From: Nesterenkonia alkaliphila
GTDB taxonomy: Bacteria; Actinomycetota; Actinomycetes; Actinomycetales; Micrococcaceae
Direction: 5' to 3'
NCBI RefSeq assembly: GCF_009758175.1
Contig: NZ_WRPM01000007.1
Location: 62,001 to 126,000 of the forward strand
Length of the DNA: 64,000 nucleotides
The notes under the pieces were generated by a model. It had not been told where the DNA came from. It searched no databases and saw only the letters and a list, made by a program, of their open reading frames with translations. This document shows, in pieces, positions 54,564-63,153 of this stretch. A program made the translations under genes and the position numbers. The number at the start of each line of letters is the position of its first letter. Position 1 is the first letter of the stretch.

Positions 54564-54850
54564 GGTGCCCCTCCTTTCAAAGGCTCGGTCTGTGCATTGT
54601 CAGAAAATAAGTTACCACAAGAATTCCAGGCATGCACGCCATAATTTCTTGATCCCCGATTTTTCTCGGGATCGGATGTGTGTGACTGAGAGTGTTGCAG
54701 TGCCTGGGAGCGCTTCTGGTGACGCGGCAGTCCGTCGAGACCAAATTGTGACCTTCCATGAAACAAAAGCCATTGACCTCGTATTCGGCTGGAGTTACGC
54801 TCGGGCTCAGCTTGCATCAACGTGAGCTGAATCACACCTGGAGGACTCGC
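54564..54850. other. Regulatory gap between the small peptide and the ABC operon
   Basis: The 287 bases are less GC-rich than their surroundings and hold no supported gene. GATCCC/GGGATC arms at 54651-54673 flank a T-rich loop and may form a hairpin. An operator-like palindrome follows at 54705-54718, and GGAGG (54840-54844) serves the lipoprotein gene. Confidence 0.5.
54705..54718. promoter_or_regulatory. CebR-like LacI-family operator
   Basis: TGGGAGCGCTTCTG matches 11 of 14 bases of the CebR box TGGGAGCGCTCCCA known from Streptomyces, centred on the palindrome AGCGCT. It lies about 130 bases before a sugar ABC transporter, as a LacI-type repressor site would. No LacI regulator gene is in the window. 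Confidence 0.55.
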
Positions 54851-56227
54851 ATGACTACGCATACTTGGCGCCGTCGCGGCGCCGCTGCACTCTCAGTTCT
54901 TGCCTTGGGGCTCCTCGCCGGCTGCGGTGGGGGCGCCGACGCTGACGATGACAACGGTGGGGCCGAGGACTCGGACAACGGATCGGAAAATGGCTCCGAC
55001 AACGGCGGCTCAGCCTCCGGCGAGGATGTCACCATCACCTGGTGGCACAACGCCACCGGTGATCCGCTCAACCAGTTCTGGGAGGACGTGGCCCAGGAGT
55101 TCATGGATGAGAACACGCATGTGACCATTGAGGTCACCGCCTACCAGAACGAGGAACTGCAGGGCACTCTGATCCCCAACCAACTGCGCGCCGGCGACGG
55201 CCTGGACCTGTACCAGTCCTGGGGTGCCGGGGAGCTGGCCGACCAGGTAGCGGCAGGCTATGTGATGGACGTCTCGGACGCTGTTGCAGATGCTGCAGAG
55301 GCCATCGGCGGAACTGTGGCCCCCTGGGAGGTTGAAGGTGCAGTCTACGGTCTGCCCTACAGCTTCGGCCTGTCCGGCTTCTGGTACAACACCGAACTGT
55401 TCGAGGAGGCAGGGATCGATGCCCCGCCGGAGACCCTCTCTGAGCTCTACGACGCCATCGAGGCACTCAAGGCCGCAGACATCACCCCAATCGCCGTCGG
55501 TGCAGGTGACGGCTGGCCAGCCGCCCATTACTGGTATCAGTTCGCCCTGAAATCCTGCGATCCGGATGTGCTGCAGGACGCTCAGCTGAACCTGGACTTC
55601 AGTGACGGCTGCTTCGTCGAAGCAGGCGAACTGCTTCAGGAGTTCATCGACACCGAGCCCTTCCAGGACGGCTACCTGGCCACCAGCGCCCAGCAGGGTG
55701 CAGGCTCCTCGGCAGGTATGGTCGCCACCGGAAACGCCGCCATGGAGCTGATGGGCCATTGGAACCCCGGGGTCATGGGCGGAATCCTGCAGGAGGAGAC
55801 CGGAGATGAGGAGGCCACTCCGCCGGAGTTCCTGGACTGGTTCAACTTCCCGGCCATTGAAGGCAGCGCGGGCGATCCCACCGCAGGCCTGGGCGGTGGT
55901 GACGGCTTCTCCTGCACCGCGTGGGCGCCGCCGGAATGTGCGGACTTCCTGGCCTATATCGTCAGTGAGGACGTCCAGATCCGGTTTGCTGAGACCGGCG
56001 CCGGCATCCCGGTCACCCCGGGGGCAGAGGCCGGTATCGAGGATGAGAACCTGTTGGCCGTCTTCGACGCGCTCTCCAACGCCACCTACATCCAGCTCTG
56101 GCTGGACACTGCCTACGGCAATAACGTCGGCGGAGCCATGAACGAGGCTATCGTCAACCTCTTCGGCGGGCAGGGTGACCCGGAGTCCATCCCTGATGCG
56201 ATGAACACGGCTGCCGAGCAGCAGTAG
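54851..56227 (+). CDS. Extracellular sugar-binding lipoprotein (ABC transporter)
   Basis: The 458-residue protein has a lipoprotein signal peptide: basic TWRRRGAAALSVLALGLLAGC with the lipobox LAGC (Cys25), then a linker rich in Asp, Asn, Gly, Ser and Glu (residues 26-58). The mature part (TWWHNATGDPLNQFWEDVAQ) fits family 1 solute-binding proteins for oligosaccharides. The ATG at 54851 follows GGAGG with a 6-base gap. It is first of three genes; with a CebR-like operator upstream, a beta-glucoside or similar oligosaccharide is a reasonable guess. Confidence 0.9.
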   Translation: MTTHTWRRRGAAALSVLALGLLAGCGGGADADDDNGGAEDSDNGSENGSDNGGSASGEDVTITWWHNATGDPLNQFWEDVAQEFMDENTHVTIEVTAYQNEELQGTLIPNQLRAGDGLDLYQSWGAGELADQVAAGYVMDVSDAVADAAEAIGGTVAPWEVEGAVYGLPYSFGLSGFWYNTELFEEAGIDAPPETLSELYDAIEALKAADITPIAVGAGDGWPAAHYWYQFALKSCDPDVLQDAQLNLDFSDGCFVEAGELLQEFIDTEPFQDGYLATSAQQGAGSSAGMVATGNAAMELMGHWNPGVMGGILQEETGDEEATPPEFLDWFNFPAIEGSAGDPTAGLGGGDGFSCTAWAPPECADFLAYIVSEDVQIRFAETGAGIPVTPGAEAGIEDENLLAVFDALSNATYIQLWLDTAYGNNVGGAMNEAIVNLFGGQGDPESIPDAMNTAAEQQ

Positions 56228-56250
56228 CCCCGGCCCCACTGCCTCAACCT

Positions 56251-57213
56251 ATGAGTACTATCGCCACGGCCGGGCGCGTCATCCAGACGCGTCCGGCCCG
56301 CCCCTCCCGGCGCCGCGGACTGCGTGAGGCCCTGATGATCTGGGGTTTCGCGGCTCCCGCGTTGCTGGTCTACATCGGCTTCGTGATCGTCCCAGTGGGT
56401 CTGGCCGCGGTCTTCAGCTTCTACAACTGGAACGGGCTGGGACCCTTGGACCGGTTCGTGGGATTGGAGAACTACTCCCGGTTGCTCGACGACCCGGTCT
56501 TCTTAGGTGCCCTGCAGAACAACCTGATGATCGTGGGGCTCTCCCTGGCAATCCAGGGACCGCTGGCCATCGGGATCGCCCTGCTGCTGAACCGGAAGCT
56601 GCGCGGCCGCACCCTTATCCGCGCGCTGATCTTTGTGCCCTATGTGCTCTCCGAGGTGGTGGCCGGGCTGGCCTTCCGCCTGCTGCTTCCTCCGGACGGC
56701 CCCTTCAACGGGGTGCTGACCGCCTTCGGCTGGGTGGGCCAGAAGCCGCTCTGGCTGGCTGACCCTGATATGGCCTTCTGGACTGTGTTCGCCGTGCTGA
56801 CCTGGAAGTATCTGGGTTTGGCCATCATCTTGATGCTTGCCGGGCTGCAGGGCATCCCCGATGAGCTCTACGAGGCCGCTGCCCTGGACGGGGCCAGCTG
56901 GTGGCAGACCCAATGGCGAATCACCATCCCGCTGCTGGGCCCGACCATCCGGATCTGGGCGCTGCTGTCCATCATCGGCTCACTGCAGCTCTTCGACATG
57001 GTCTGGATTCTCACTGGTGGCGGCCCACTGGGCTCCACCCACACTATGGCCACCTACATGGTCGAATACGGCAACAGCCGAAGCCAGGTCGGCTACGGCT
57101 CAGCAGTTGCCGTGGTCCTATTTATGGTCTCCCTGGTTATCGTGCTGATCTACCAACGCTTCGTGCTGCGCCGCGATATGGCCGGAGCCGTCACCACTAG
57201 GGGAGGAAGATGA
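56251..57213 (+). CDS. Sugar ABC transporter permease (MalF-like)
   Basis: The 320-residue protein has six membrane helices and the ATPase-contact EAA loop YEAAALDGASWWQTQWRIT near residue 208. It forms a heterodimer with the next gene's product. No ATPase gene is present; carbohydrate transporters of this type in actinobacteria often share a general ATPase such as MsiK. It ends by overlapping the next permease gene (ATGA). Confidence 0.92.
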   Translation: MSTIATAGRVIQTRPARPSRRRGLREALMIWGFAAPALLVYIGFVIVPVGLAAVFSFYNWNGLGPLDRFVGLENYSRLLDDPVFLGALQNNLMIVGLSLAIQGPLAIGIALLLNRKLRGRTLIRALIFVPYVLSEVVAGLAFRLLLPPDGPFNGVLTAFGWVGQKPLWLADPDMAFWTVFAVLTWKYLGLAIILMLAGLQGIPDELYEAAALDGASWWQTQWRITIPLLGPTIRIWALLSIIGSLQLFDMVWILTGGGPLGSTHTMATYMVEYGNSRSQVGYGSAVAVVLFMVSLVIVLIYQRFVLRRDMAGAVTTRGGR

Positions 57214-58115
57214 GCGCCCCCGCCATTCCGGCAGCTACTGACAGTACCCCGATCAAGACCGGGAATACCCCGCCACCGAAACCGGTGAGCGGCAAGAAGT
57301 TCGACCTCGCCCAACCCTTCGTCTACCTGGTGGCGCTGGTTGTGGTGGCCGTTACCATCGCCCCGGTGCTCTACGTGGTGCTCAACGGCTTCCGCACCAC
57401 TGCCCAGCTCAACGCGGATCCTGCAGGTCTGCCCGATCCCTGGGTTTTCTCCCACTACACCGGGGTCTTCACCTCGCCGATGTTCTGGGTCCAGTTCGGC
57501 AACTCCACGATGGTCGCTCTGGCCACCACAGCAGGGGTTGTGCTGATGGGTGTGATGGCCGCCTTCGTGATCGCCCGCTACGACTTCCGCGGCCGCAGTG
57601 TGCTCTTCAGCTTCTTCGTGGCCGGCATGCTCTTCCCGGCCACAGTAGCGATCCTTCCGCTGTTCACCATGATCAGGGAGATGGGTCTCTACGGGAACCT
57701 GCTGGCGGTGATCATCCCGCAGGTGGCGTTCCAGCTGCCGATGACCATCATCATCCTGGTGCCGTTCATCCGCGCGATCCCCGCTGAGCTGGAGGAGGCG
57801 GCGACTCTGGATGGGGCCAGCCGCATCGGTTTCTTCCTGCGGGTGATCCTGCCGCTGTCCGGACCGGGACTGGTCACCGTCGGGGTGATCGCCTTCGTGG
57901 GCAGTTGGAACGCCTATCTGCTGCCGCTGCTGCTGCTGGGCGATCCGGCTACCGCCACACTGCCGGTGGGTGTGCAGTATTACTCCACGGCCTACTCCCA
58001 GGACACCGCCGGGGTGCTGGCCTTCACCTCTGTGGCGATGCTGCCGGCCATCCTGTTCTTCACCCTGGCCCAGCGGCGAATCGTCTCTGGACTGACCGGC
58101 GCGGTCAAGGGGTAG
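57210..58115 (+). CDS. Sugar ABC transporter permease (MalG-like)
   Basis: The 301-residue protein has six helices after a Pro/Lys-rich N terminus and the EAA loop LEEAATLDGASRIGFFLRVI near residue 193. It pairs with the MalF-like subunit. No kinase, glycosidase or ATPase gene follows, so the transporter relies on components encoded elsewhere. Confidence 0.92.
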   Translation: MSAPAIPAATDSTPIKTGNTPPPKPVSGKKFDLAQPFVYLVALVVVAVTIAPVLYVVLNGFRTTAQLNADPAGLPDPWVFSHYTGVFTSPMFWVQFGNSTMVALATTAGVVLMGVMAAFVIARYDFRGRSVLFSFFVAGMLFPATVAILPLFTMIREMGLYGNLLAVIIPQVAFQLPMTIIILVPFIRAIPAELEEAATLDGASRIGFFLRVILPLSGPGLVTVGVIAFVGSWNAYLLPLLLLGDPATATLPVGVQYYSTAYSQDTAGVLAFTSVAMLPAILFFTLAQRRIVSGLTGAVKG

Positions 58116-58180
58116 CCGCGCTGGTCCCAGCGGCGCACACATCTGCCGCTCCTGAGGCCGCTGCCCGCTTGGCTTGCAGC

Positions 58181-59293
58181 TCAGTCCGCCGGGGACTCGA
58201 GGAGTTCGGGCCGCACGCCGTTGACCACCAGCGATTCGTGGGAGACGCTGGCGGAGACGCTGATCACCTCACCCACCGCATCGCCGTCAATCTGGAACAG
58301 CATCGGCTCGGCCATGGTCAGCCGGCCGGTGCGGGCCTGCCTTACTTTCATCACCGGTATGTCAGTGGAGGAGCGCAGTGCCGTCTTGGCCACCACCCGT
58401 GCCCAGTCCAGGGCGTGCCGGGGCGTGAACAGGGCGACGTCCATATGTCCGTCGTCGAACTTGGCCTCGGGAATCAGCTTGATGCCCGCCTGCAGAGAGC
58501 CGCAGTTGGCCAGCAGCACCGATCGCACCCGGTAGGTCTGCGGTTCTGCGTCATCGAGCTTGACCCCCACTGTCTTGCGCGGGCCCAGCACGTGACGCAG
58601 CCCGGCCTCCCCGTAGGCAAGCCATCCGGCATGGGTCTTGAGCACATCGCGGGTGTCATCCATGACCTCGGCGTCCAACCCGCCGCCGGCGATTACCAGA
58701 CTAATCTCCTGATCCGTGCGCCCGCCGGGCCGCTGCAGTTTCAGCTCCAGCGTGTCCACCCGGTGCGGGGTGCCGTGGATCGCCTCGGCCACACAGGCCT
58801 GCAGGTCGTGATACGGCAGTCCGATGTTCCGGGCGAAGAGGTTCCCGGTGCCCAACGGCGCCACGCCCAGCGCCACCTGAGAGTTCACCAACTCGGCGGC
58901 CACAGCCCGCACGGTCCCGTCCCCGCCGGCGGCGATCACCAGGTCACAACCGGCCTCCACCGCCCGCCGGGTCATCACATGCCCGGGGTCCTCCGGGCTG
59001 GAGGCCATGATCAGCGGATCCGGCATCCCGGCGGCGGCGCAGGCCTCATGCACCAGGCTGACCACCTGATCGGCGTCCTCCTTGGTCACGTTGACCACCA
59101 CCCCCACCAGCCGCTCCTCCGGGGATTTCGGATGTGCGGCCACCAGTGCCGTCACCTCGGCCCGCTGCTCCAAGTCAGCCACCTGCTCGCGCAGGCTCCT
59201 GATGCGGCCGCCCATCCGGGCCATGACGACCACCAGCACAGCAATCACCAGCACTGCGGCGGCGAACAGCAAGCTGTAGTCCTCAACAGTCAT
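58181..59293 (-). CDS. Diacylglycerol kinase-like lipid kinase
   Basis: The 370-residue protein has an N-terminal membrane helix (YSLLFAAAVLVIAVLVVVMA, residues ~6-26), a short coiled coil, and a DAGK catalytic domain with AAGGDGTVRAVAAEL near residue 120 and PLGTGNLFARNIG near 145. It likely phosphorylates diacylglycerol or a related lipid at the membrane. The ATG at 59293 is chosen because it places the helix at the start. It is divergent from serS. Confidence 0.88.
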   Translation of the reverse strand: MTVEDYSLLFAAAVLVIAVLVVVMARMGGRIRSLREQVADLEQRAEVTALVAAHPKSPEERLVGVVVNVTKEDADQVVSLVHEACAAAGMPDPLIMASSPEDPGHVMTRRAVEAGCDLVIAAGGDGTVRAVAAELVNSQVALGVAPLGTGNLFARNIGLPYHDLQACVAEAIHGTPHRVDTLELKLQRPGGRTDQEISLVIAGGGLDAEVMDDTRDVLKTHAGWLAYGEAGLRHVLGPRKTVGVKLDDAEPQTYRVRSVLLANCGSLQAGIKLIPEAKFDDGHMDVALFTPRHALDWARVVAKTALRSSTDIPVMKVRQARTGRLTMAEPMLFQIDGDAVGEVISVSASVSHESLVVNGVRPELLESPAD

Positions 59294-59360
59294 ACCTATG
59301 AGCCTATCTGTGCCGGCCCCGTAGCAGCGCGCATATCGTCCTCGTACTAGTGTTGTGCCT

Positions 59361-60656
59361 GTGATTGACATCAAGGACCTCATCGCCGAACCCGAGAAGT
59401 ACCGAGCCAGCCAGCGCGCCCGCGGCGCTGATGAGTCTGCGGTGGATGCGGTGATTGCCGCATCCGAGTCGCGGGCTGCGGCGATCACCCGGTTCGAGAC
59501 CCTCCGGGCGGAGCAGAAGGCCTTCGGCAAGAAGGTCGCTCAGGCTCAGGGCGAGCAGAAGCAGGCCCTGCTGGCGGAGGTCAAGCAGCTGGCCGCTGAC
59601 GTCAAGGCCGCAGAGACAGAGGCCGACGCCGCCCAGGGCCAGTTGGACACCCTCACCAGGTCCTTTCCAAACCTCATCCACCAGGGGGTGCCGGCTGGTG
59701 GCGAGGATGATTTCGTCACCCTGCGGCACGAGGGTCAACCCCGGGACTTCACCGCTGAGGGCTTCGAGCCCAAGGATCACCTGGAGCTGGCCGAGGCGCT
59801 TGGTGCCGTGGACATGGAGCGCGGCGCCAAGGTCTCCGGGGCCCGGTTCTACTTCCTCAAGGGCATCGGTGCCCGGCTGGAGCTGGCCATGATGCAGCTG
59901 GGCATGGACCAGGCGCTCGAGGCAGGCTTCACCCCGATGATCACCCCCACCCTGGTGCGCCCGGAGACCATGAACGGCACTGGTTTCGATGTGGAGCACG
60001 ACGACGAGATCTACCGTCTGGAGCGTGACGACCTCTACCTGGTGGGCACCTCCGAGGTGGCCCTGGCCGGCTATCACGCCGAGGAGATCCTCGACCTGAG
60101 CGCCGGCCCCCAGCGCTACGCCGGCTGGTCCACTTGTTACCGGCGCGAGGCGGGCTCGCACGGCAAAGACACTAAAGGGATCATCCGGGTCCACCAGTTC
60201 AACAAACTGGAGATGTTTGTCTACTGCTCCGCGGAGGACTCAGTGGCCGAGCATGAGCGGCTGCTGGCCTGGGAGGAGCAGATGCTGGCCAAGATGGAGC
60301 TGCCCTACCGGGTCATCGACACTGCTGCCGGTGATCTGGGGCTCTCGGCAGCCCGCAAGTTCGACTGCGAGGCCTGGGTCCCCACCCAGGGCACTTACCG
60401 GGAGCTGACCTCTACCTCGGACACCACCACCTTCCAGGCCAGGCGGCTGAACATCCGGGAGCGTACGGTCAAGGAAGACGGCTCCAAGGGTCCCACCCGT
60501 CCTTTGGCCACACTCAATGGCACCTTGGCTACTACCCGGTGGATCGTGGCCATTCTGGAGAACCATCAGCAGGCTGACGGCTCGGTGCGAGTGCCTCAGG
60601 CGCTGCGCCCCTACCTGGGCGGCCTTGAAGTTATTGAACCGGTGTCCAGCAAGTAA
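59361..60656 (+). CDS. serS: Seryl-tRNA synthetase
   Basis: The 431-residue enzyme has an N-terminal coiled-coil arm (about residues 30-105) and class II motifs: motif 2 [20 protein letters not shown] near 258 and motif 3 [16 protein letters not shown] near 388. The GTG at 59361 (MIDIKDL) matches the family start; TAGTGT at 59348-59353 ends 7 nt upstream, suggesting leaderless transcription. A GTG at 59355 is possible. Confidence 0.95.
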   Translation: MIDIKDLIAEPEKYRASQRARGADESAVDAVIAASESRAAAITRFETLRAEQKAFGKKVAQAQGEQKQALLAEVKQLAADVKAAETEADAAQGQLDTLTRSFPNLIHQGVPAGGEDDFVTLRHEGQPRDFTAEGFEPKDHLELAEALGAVDMERGAKVSGARFYFLKGIGARLELAMMQLGMDQALEAGFTPMITPTLVRPETMNGTGFDVEHDDEIYRLERDDLYLVGTSEVALAGYHAEEILDLSAGPQRYAGWSTCYRREAGSHGKDTKGIIRVHQFNKLEMFVYCSAEDSVAEHERLLAWEEQMLAKMELPYRVIDTAAGDLGLSAARKFDCEAWVPTQGTYRELTSTSDTTTFQARRLNIRERTVKEDGSKGPTRPLATLNGTLATTRWIVAILENHQQADGSVRVPQALRPYLGGLEVIEPVSSK

Positions 60657-60732
60657 TCAGGTACTGCTCACCTTGGCTCGATAGTCAAGAGTGTAGGAAC
60701 TCTGAACGTATGCCGGTAAGGGTAGCCACAGC

Positions 60733-60761
60733 TTGCTGGTGGGAGTTGTTCTGAGTAACTA
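60733..60761 (+). promoter_or_regulatory. Candidate dps promoter
   Basis: TTGCTG (60733-60738), a 17-base spacer and TAACTA (60756-60761) form a plausible sigma-A-like promoter. AAAGGAG at 60808-60814 is the ribosome site. AGAGT/ACTCT at 60688-60703 is a short hairpin after serS. Confidence 0.5.
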
Positions 60762-60819
60762 AGATTTGGCTGTGACGCCGACAGAGCGCCGGCGCAACAT
60801 TGACTCCAAAGGAGTGTGG

Positions 60820-61317
60820 ATGATGAGCAAGACCGCCGACTACACCGTTCCCGGCCTTGGCAAGGACTCCGGCGAGGAGATTGCCGGCCTGCTGCAGGAC
60901 CGCCTGCACGCCCTCAATGACCTGCATCTGGTGCTTAAGCATGTGCACTGGAACGTGGTGGGCCCCAACTTTATCGCCGTGCACGAGATGCTTGATCCGC
61001 AGACCACACAGGTCCGCGAGTTCGCCGATGAGATCGCCGAGCGCATCGCCACCCTGGGCACTGCGCCCTCGGGGCTCTCCGGCGAGTTGGTTTCCGAGCG
61101 CAGCTGGCAGGACTACCCGCTGCGCAAGGCCTCTGTGGAGGACCACCTGGCTGAGCTGGACAAGGTCTACACCGGTCTGCTGGAGGATCACCGCCAGGTG
61201 CTCAGCAAGGTGGGCAATATCGACCCGATCACCGAGGACATCCTCATCGGTCAGGTCAAGGACCTCGAGCTCTTCCAGTGGTTCATCCGCAGCCACCTGG
61301 AGCGCGCCTCCGCCTAA
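60820..61317 (+). CDS. dps: Dps/ferritin-like DNA-binding stress protein
   Basis: The 165-residue protein has the Dps ferroxidase ligands: HLVLKHVHWNVVG, AVHEMLDPQ and REFADEIAERIATLG, split between two helices. Dps oxidises Fe(II) with peroxide and protects DNA. The N-terminal residues before SKTADYTVPG are short. Two adjacent ATG codons at 60820 and 60823 are both possible. A strong terminator follows at 61336-61370. Confidence 0.93.
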   Translation: MMSKTADYTVPGLGKDSGEEIAGLLQDRLHALNDLHLVLKHVHWNVVGPNFIAVHEMLDPQTTQVREFADEIAERIATLGTAPSGLSGELVSERSWQDYPLRKASVEDHLAELDKVYTGLLEDHRQVLSKVGNIDPITEDILIGQVKDLELFQWFIRSHLERASA

Positions 61318-61335
61318 TCACCTGAGTACGACGAC

Positions 61336-61370
61336 GCCCGGGTCAAGTGGGTTCGCCCACTGGCCCGGGC
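61336..61370 (+). terminator. Rho-independent terminator after dps
   Basis: GCCCGGG...AGTGGG-TTCG-CCCACT...CCCGGGC forms a long stem with a stable TTCG tetraloop, followed by ATCTTT. It begins 18 bases after the dps stop and follows a copy of TACGACGACG (61327-61336). Confidence 0.88.
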
Positions 61371-61389
61371 ATCTTTATAAGGTATCGGT

Positions 61390-61414
61390 GAACATGTGTT
61401 CTGCACATATGTTC
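61390..61414. promoter_or_regulatory. Two adjacent operator-like 12-mers upstream of the RpiB-like gene
   Basis: GAACATGTGTTC (61390-61401) and GCACATATGTTC (61403-61414, inverted) fit GAACATRTGTKC. The same 12-mer, GAACATATGTGC, occurs upstream of dhaK at 63089-63100. A SorC-type regulator gene lies between, so these are its probable sites. Confidence 0.7.
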
Positions 61415-61467
61415 TGTTGTGGGTACCATGGGATGGAGCACATGCTTTGTCTGGAGGAGAGGAACTC

Positions 61468-61941
61468 ATGGCTACCCAGCAGCTGCGCCTCATCATCGGG
61501 TCAGATGATGCGGGATATGACTATAAGGAGATGCTGAGGGCTGATCTGCAGGCCGACTCACGGATCGCCTCAGTTCAAGATGTGGGGGTTCGCCAGGGGG
61601 AGTCCACGGCCTATCCCAATGTGGCGGTTGCGGCTGCTGAACTGGTTGCCTCAGGCCAAGCCGATCGGGCGCTGCTCATCTGCGGCACCGGACTGGGGGT
61701 TGCGATCTCCGCGAACAAGGTTCCGGGCATCCGTGCGGTGACCGCACATGACTCCTACTCCGTGGAGCGCGCAGTGCTGTCCAATAATGCCCAGGTGCTC
61801 TGCCTGGGACAGCGGGTCATCGGCCGGGCCTTGGCGCGCAAACTGGTAGATGAGTGGCTCAGTCATCAGTTCGATCCGCAGAGCTCCTCCGCGGCGAAGG
61901 TCCAGGCGATCAGTCACTATGAGGCAACTGGCGCCTGCTAG
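61468..61941 (+). CDS. RpiB/LacAB-family sugar-phosphate isomerase
   Basis: The 157-residue protein has the RpiB motif [20 protein letters not shown] near residue 72 with the catalytic cysteine, and ends in a helical C terminus. The usual GSDHAG is here [11 protein letters not shown], with Asp replacing His, as may occur in isomerases acting on four-carbon sugars rather than ribose-5-phosphate. Near DhaK and SorC genes, it likely isomerises a tetrulose phosphate. GGAGAGG precedes the ATG. Confidence 0.85.
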   Translation: MATQQLRLIIGSDDAGYDYKEMLRADLQADSRIASVQDVGVRQGESTAYPNVAVAAAELVASGQADRALLICGTGLGVAISANKVPGIRAVTAHDSYSVERAVLSNNAQVLCLGQRVIGRALARKLVDEWLSHQFDPQSSSAAKVQAISHYEATGAC

Positions 61942-61962
61942 TGCACCACCGGCGGGACCATC

Positions 61963-62961
61963 TCAGCATTGGCGGAGGATGGCCTGGGCTGTCTCCTCAT
62001 CAGTGACCAGCACGTTGAACCATCCGGCTCGGGCCGCGGTGAGGATGCTGGTGGTCTTATGCGTGCCGGCGGCCGCCGCGATCCGAGTGGGTACTGCCCG
62101 CAGTGCGGAGCTCGGGATGCGCACCATACGTTCATTGCCCGGGAAGGCCACCTCCTGACCCTCGCTGTCGAAGAATGCCAGGCATACATCGCCTACCGCC
62201 TTGGCTACATTGGGGTGGCTGCGTGGGACGGACTGCGCGATTGAGTTCCGCGCGCTGGGTGGGGCACCCACGCCGATCAGTGCCACCTTGGCGGTGTTCC
62301 AGTCCTCCATGATCTTCCGATAGCCAGGATCATCCTGGAGGGCGGCCAGTAGGGCATCCGAAGGCATCGAGGGCGCAAAGAGGTAATGCGGATAGCCGCC
62401 GTTGGTCGCCGTGAAGGCGCGGACCACCTCATTGGTCTGATGCCAGGGGTCAGGCTCGGCCTGGCCGCCCACAGTAGGAGCAATCACCACCCCGGAAAAG
62501 TCTCCCAGCCGCTGTTGCGCCAGGGGATAGGTAGTTTCGCCTGAAGCGATGAGCATGACGTCCCCGGCGCGCAGTGCCAGGTCTTCTAAGGCTCGTCGGG
62601 TGGGTGAAGCCAGCCCAGGGCCCACGCGCCGCGACTGGCTGCCGGGGGCCAGGTGCACAGCCTGCAGCCCCAGCTTCTCCTCCAACTGCTGCTGCAGTCC
62701 CTCGAGGTCCGAAGGGGCAGGGCGGTGGACCCTGATCTCCACGATGCCCTGTGCTCTGGCATCTGAGAGCATCCGGCTGACCGAGGGTCGCGAAACCTTG
62801 AGCTGTTCGGCGACCTCAGCCTGGGTGGCTCCCTGCTCGTAGTAAAGCTGCGCCGCTTGGTAGAGCCGTTCAAGCTCCACGTCTCGTGCCTGTGCTCCGT
62901 GCCGCTCGGCGGCGCGGGGCTCGCTGGCTCGTTCGGTCACAGAAGGGGCCTCCATCGGCAC
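61963..62961 (-). CDS. SorC/DeoR-type sugar-binding transcription regulator
   Basis: The 332-residue protein has an N-terminal helix-turn-helix (QGATQAEVAEQLKVSRPSVS) and a SorC sugar-binding domain. Such proteins bind a sugar phosphate. GTG at 62961 or ATG at 62955 could be the start. It is convergent with the isomerase gene and divergent from dhaK, and the two promoters share a 12-bp palindrome-like motif. Confidence 0.88.
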   Translation of the reverse strand: MPMEAPSVTERASEPRAAERHGAQARDVELERLYQAAQLYYEQGATQAEVAEQLKVSRPSVSRMLSDARAQGIVEIRVHRPAPSDLEGLQQQLEEKLGLQAVHLAPGSQSRRVGPGLASPTRRALEDLALRAGDVMLIASGETTYPLAQQRLGDFSGVVIAPTVGGQAEPDPWHQTNEVVRAFTATNGGYPHYLFAPSMPSDALLAALQDDPGYRKIMEDWNTAKVALIGVGAPPSARNSIAQSVPRSHPNVAKAVGDVCLAFFDSEGQEVAFPGNERMVRIPSSALRAVPTRIAAAAGTHKTTSILTAARAGWFNVLVTDEETAQAILRQC

Positions 62962-63088
62962 AGGGTCATTGTGGGCGTGCTACTAGGAATTCTGCCTCAT
63001 CAGGAGAGGATGAATGCGCAGCACATTATTCCACCGGTGGCGAAGGTCACAGAACCTGCGCTAAGGTGAGCGCAGAACATTAGTCCAT

Positions 63089-63100
63089 GAACATATGTGC
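63089..63100. promoter_or_regulatory. Operator-like 12-mer between the SorC gene and dhaK
   Basis: GAACATATGTGC is identical, inverted, to a site upstream of the isomerase gene at 61403-61414. It lies in the 192-base divergent gap 65 bases before dhaK. Confidence 0.65.
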
Positions 63101-63153
63101 CCGGTGGTTCGGTGGGCTGGGCCGCAGGCACGTATCAGTAGAGGAGCACCTCC

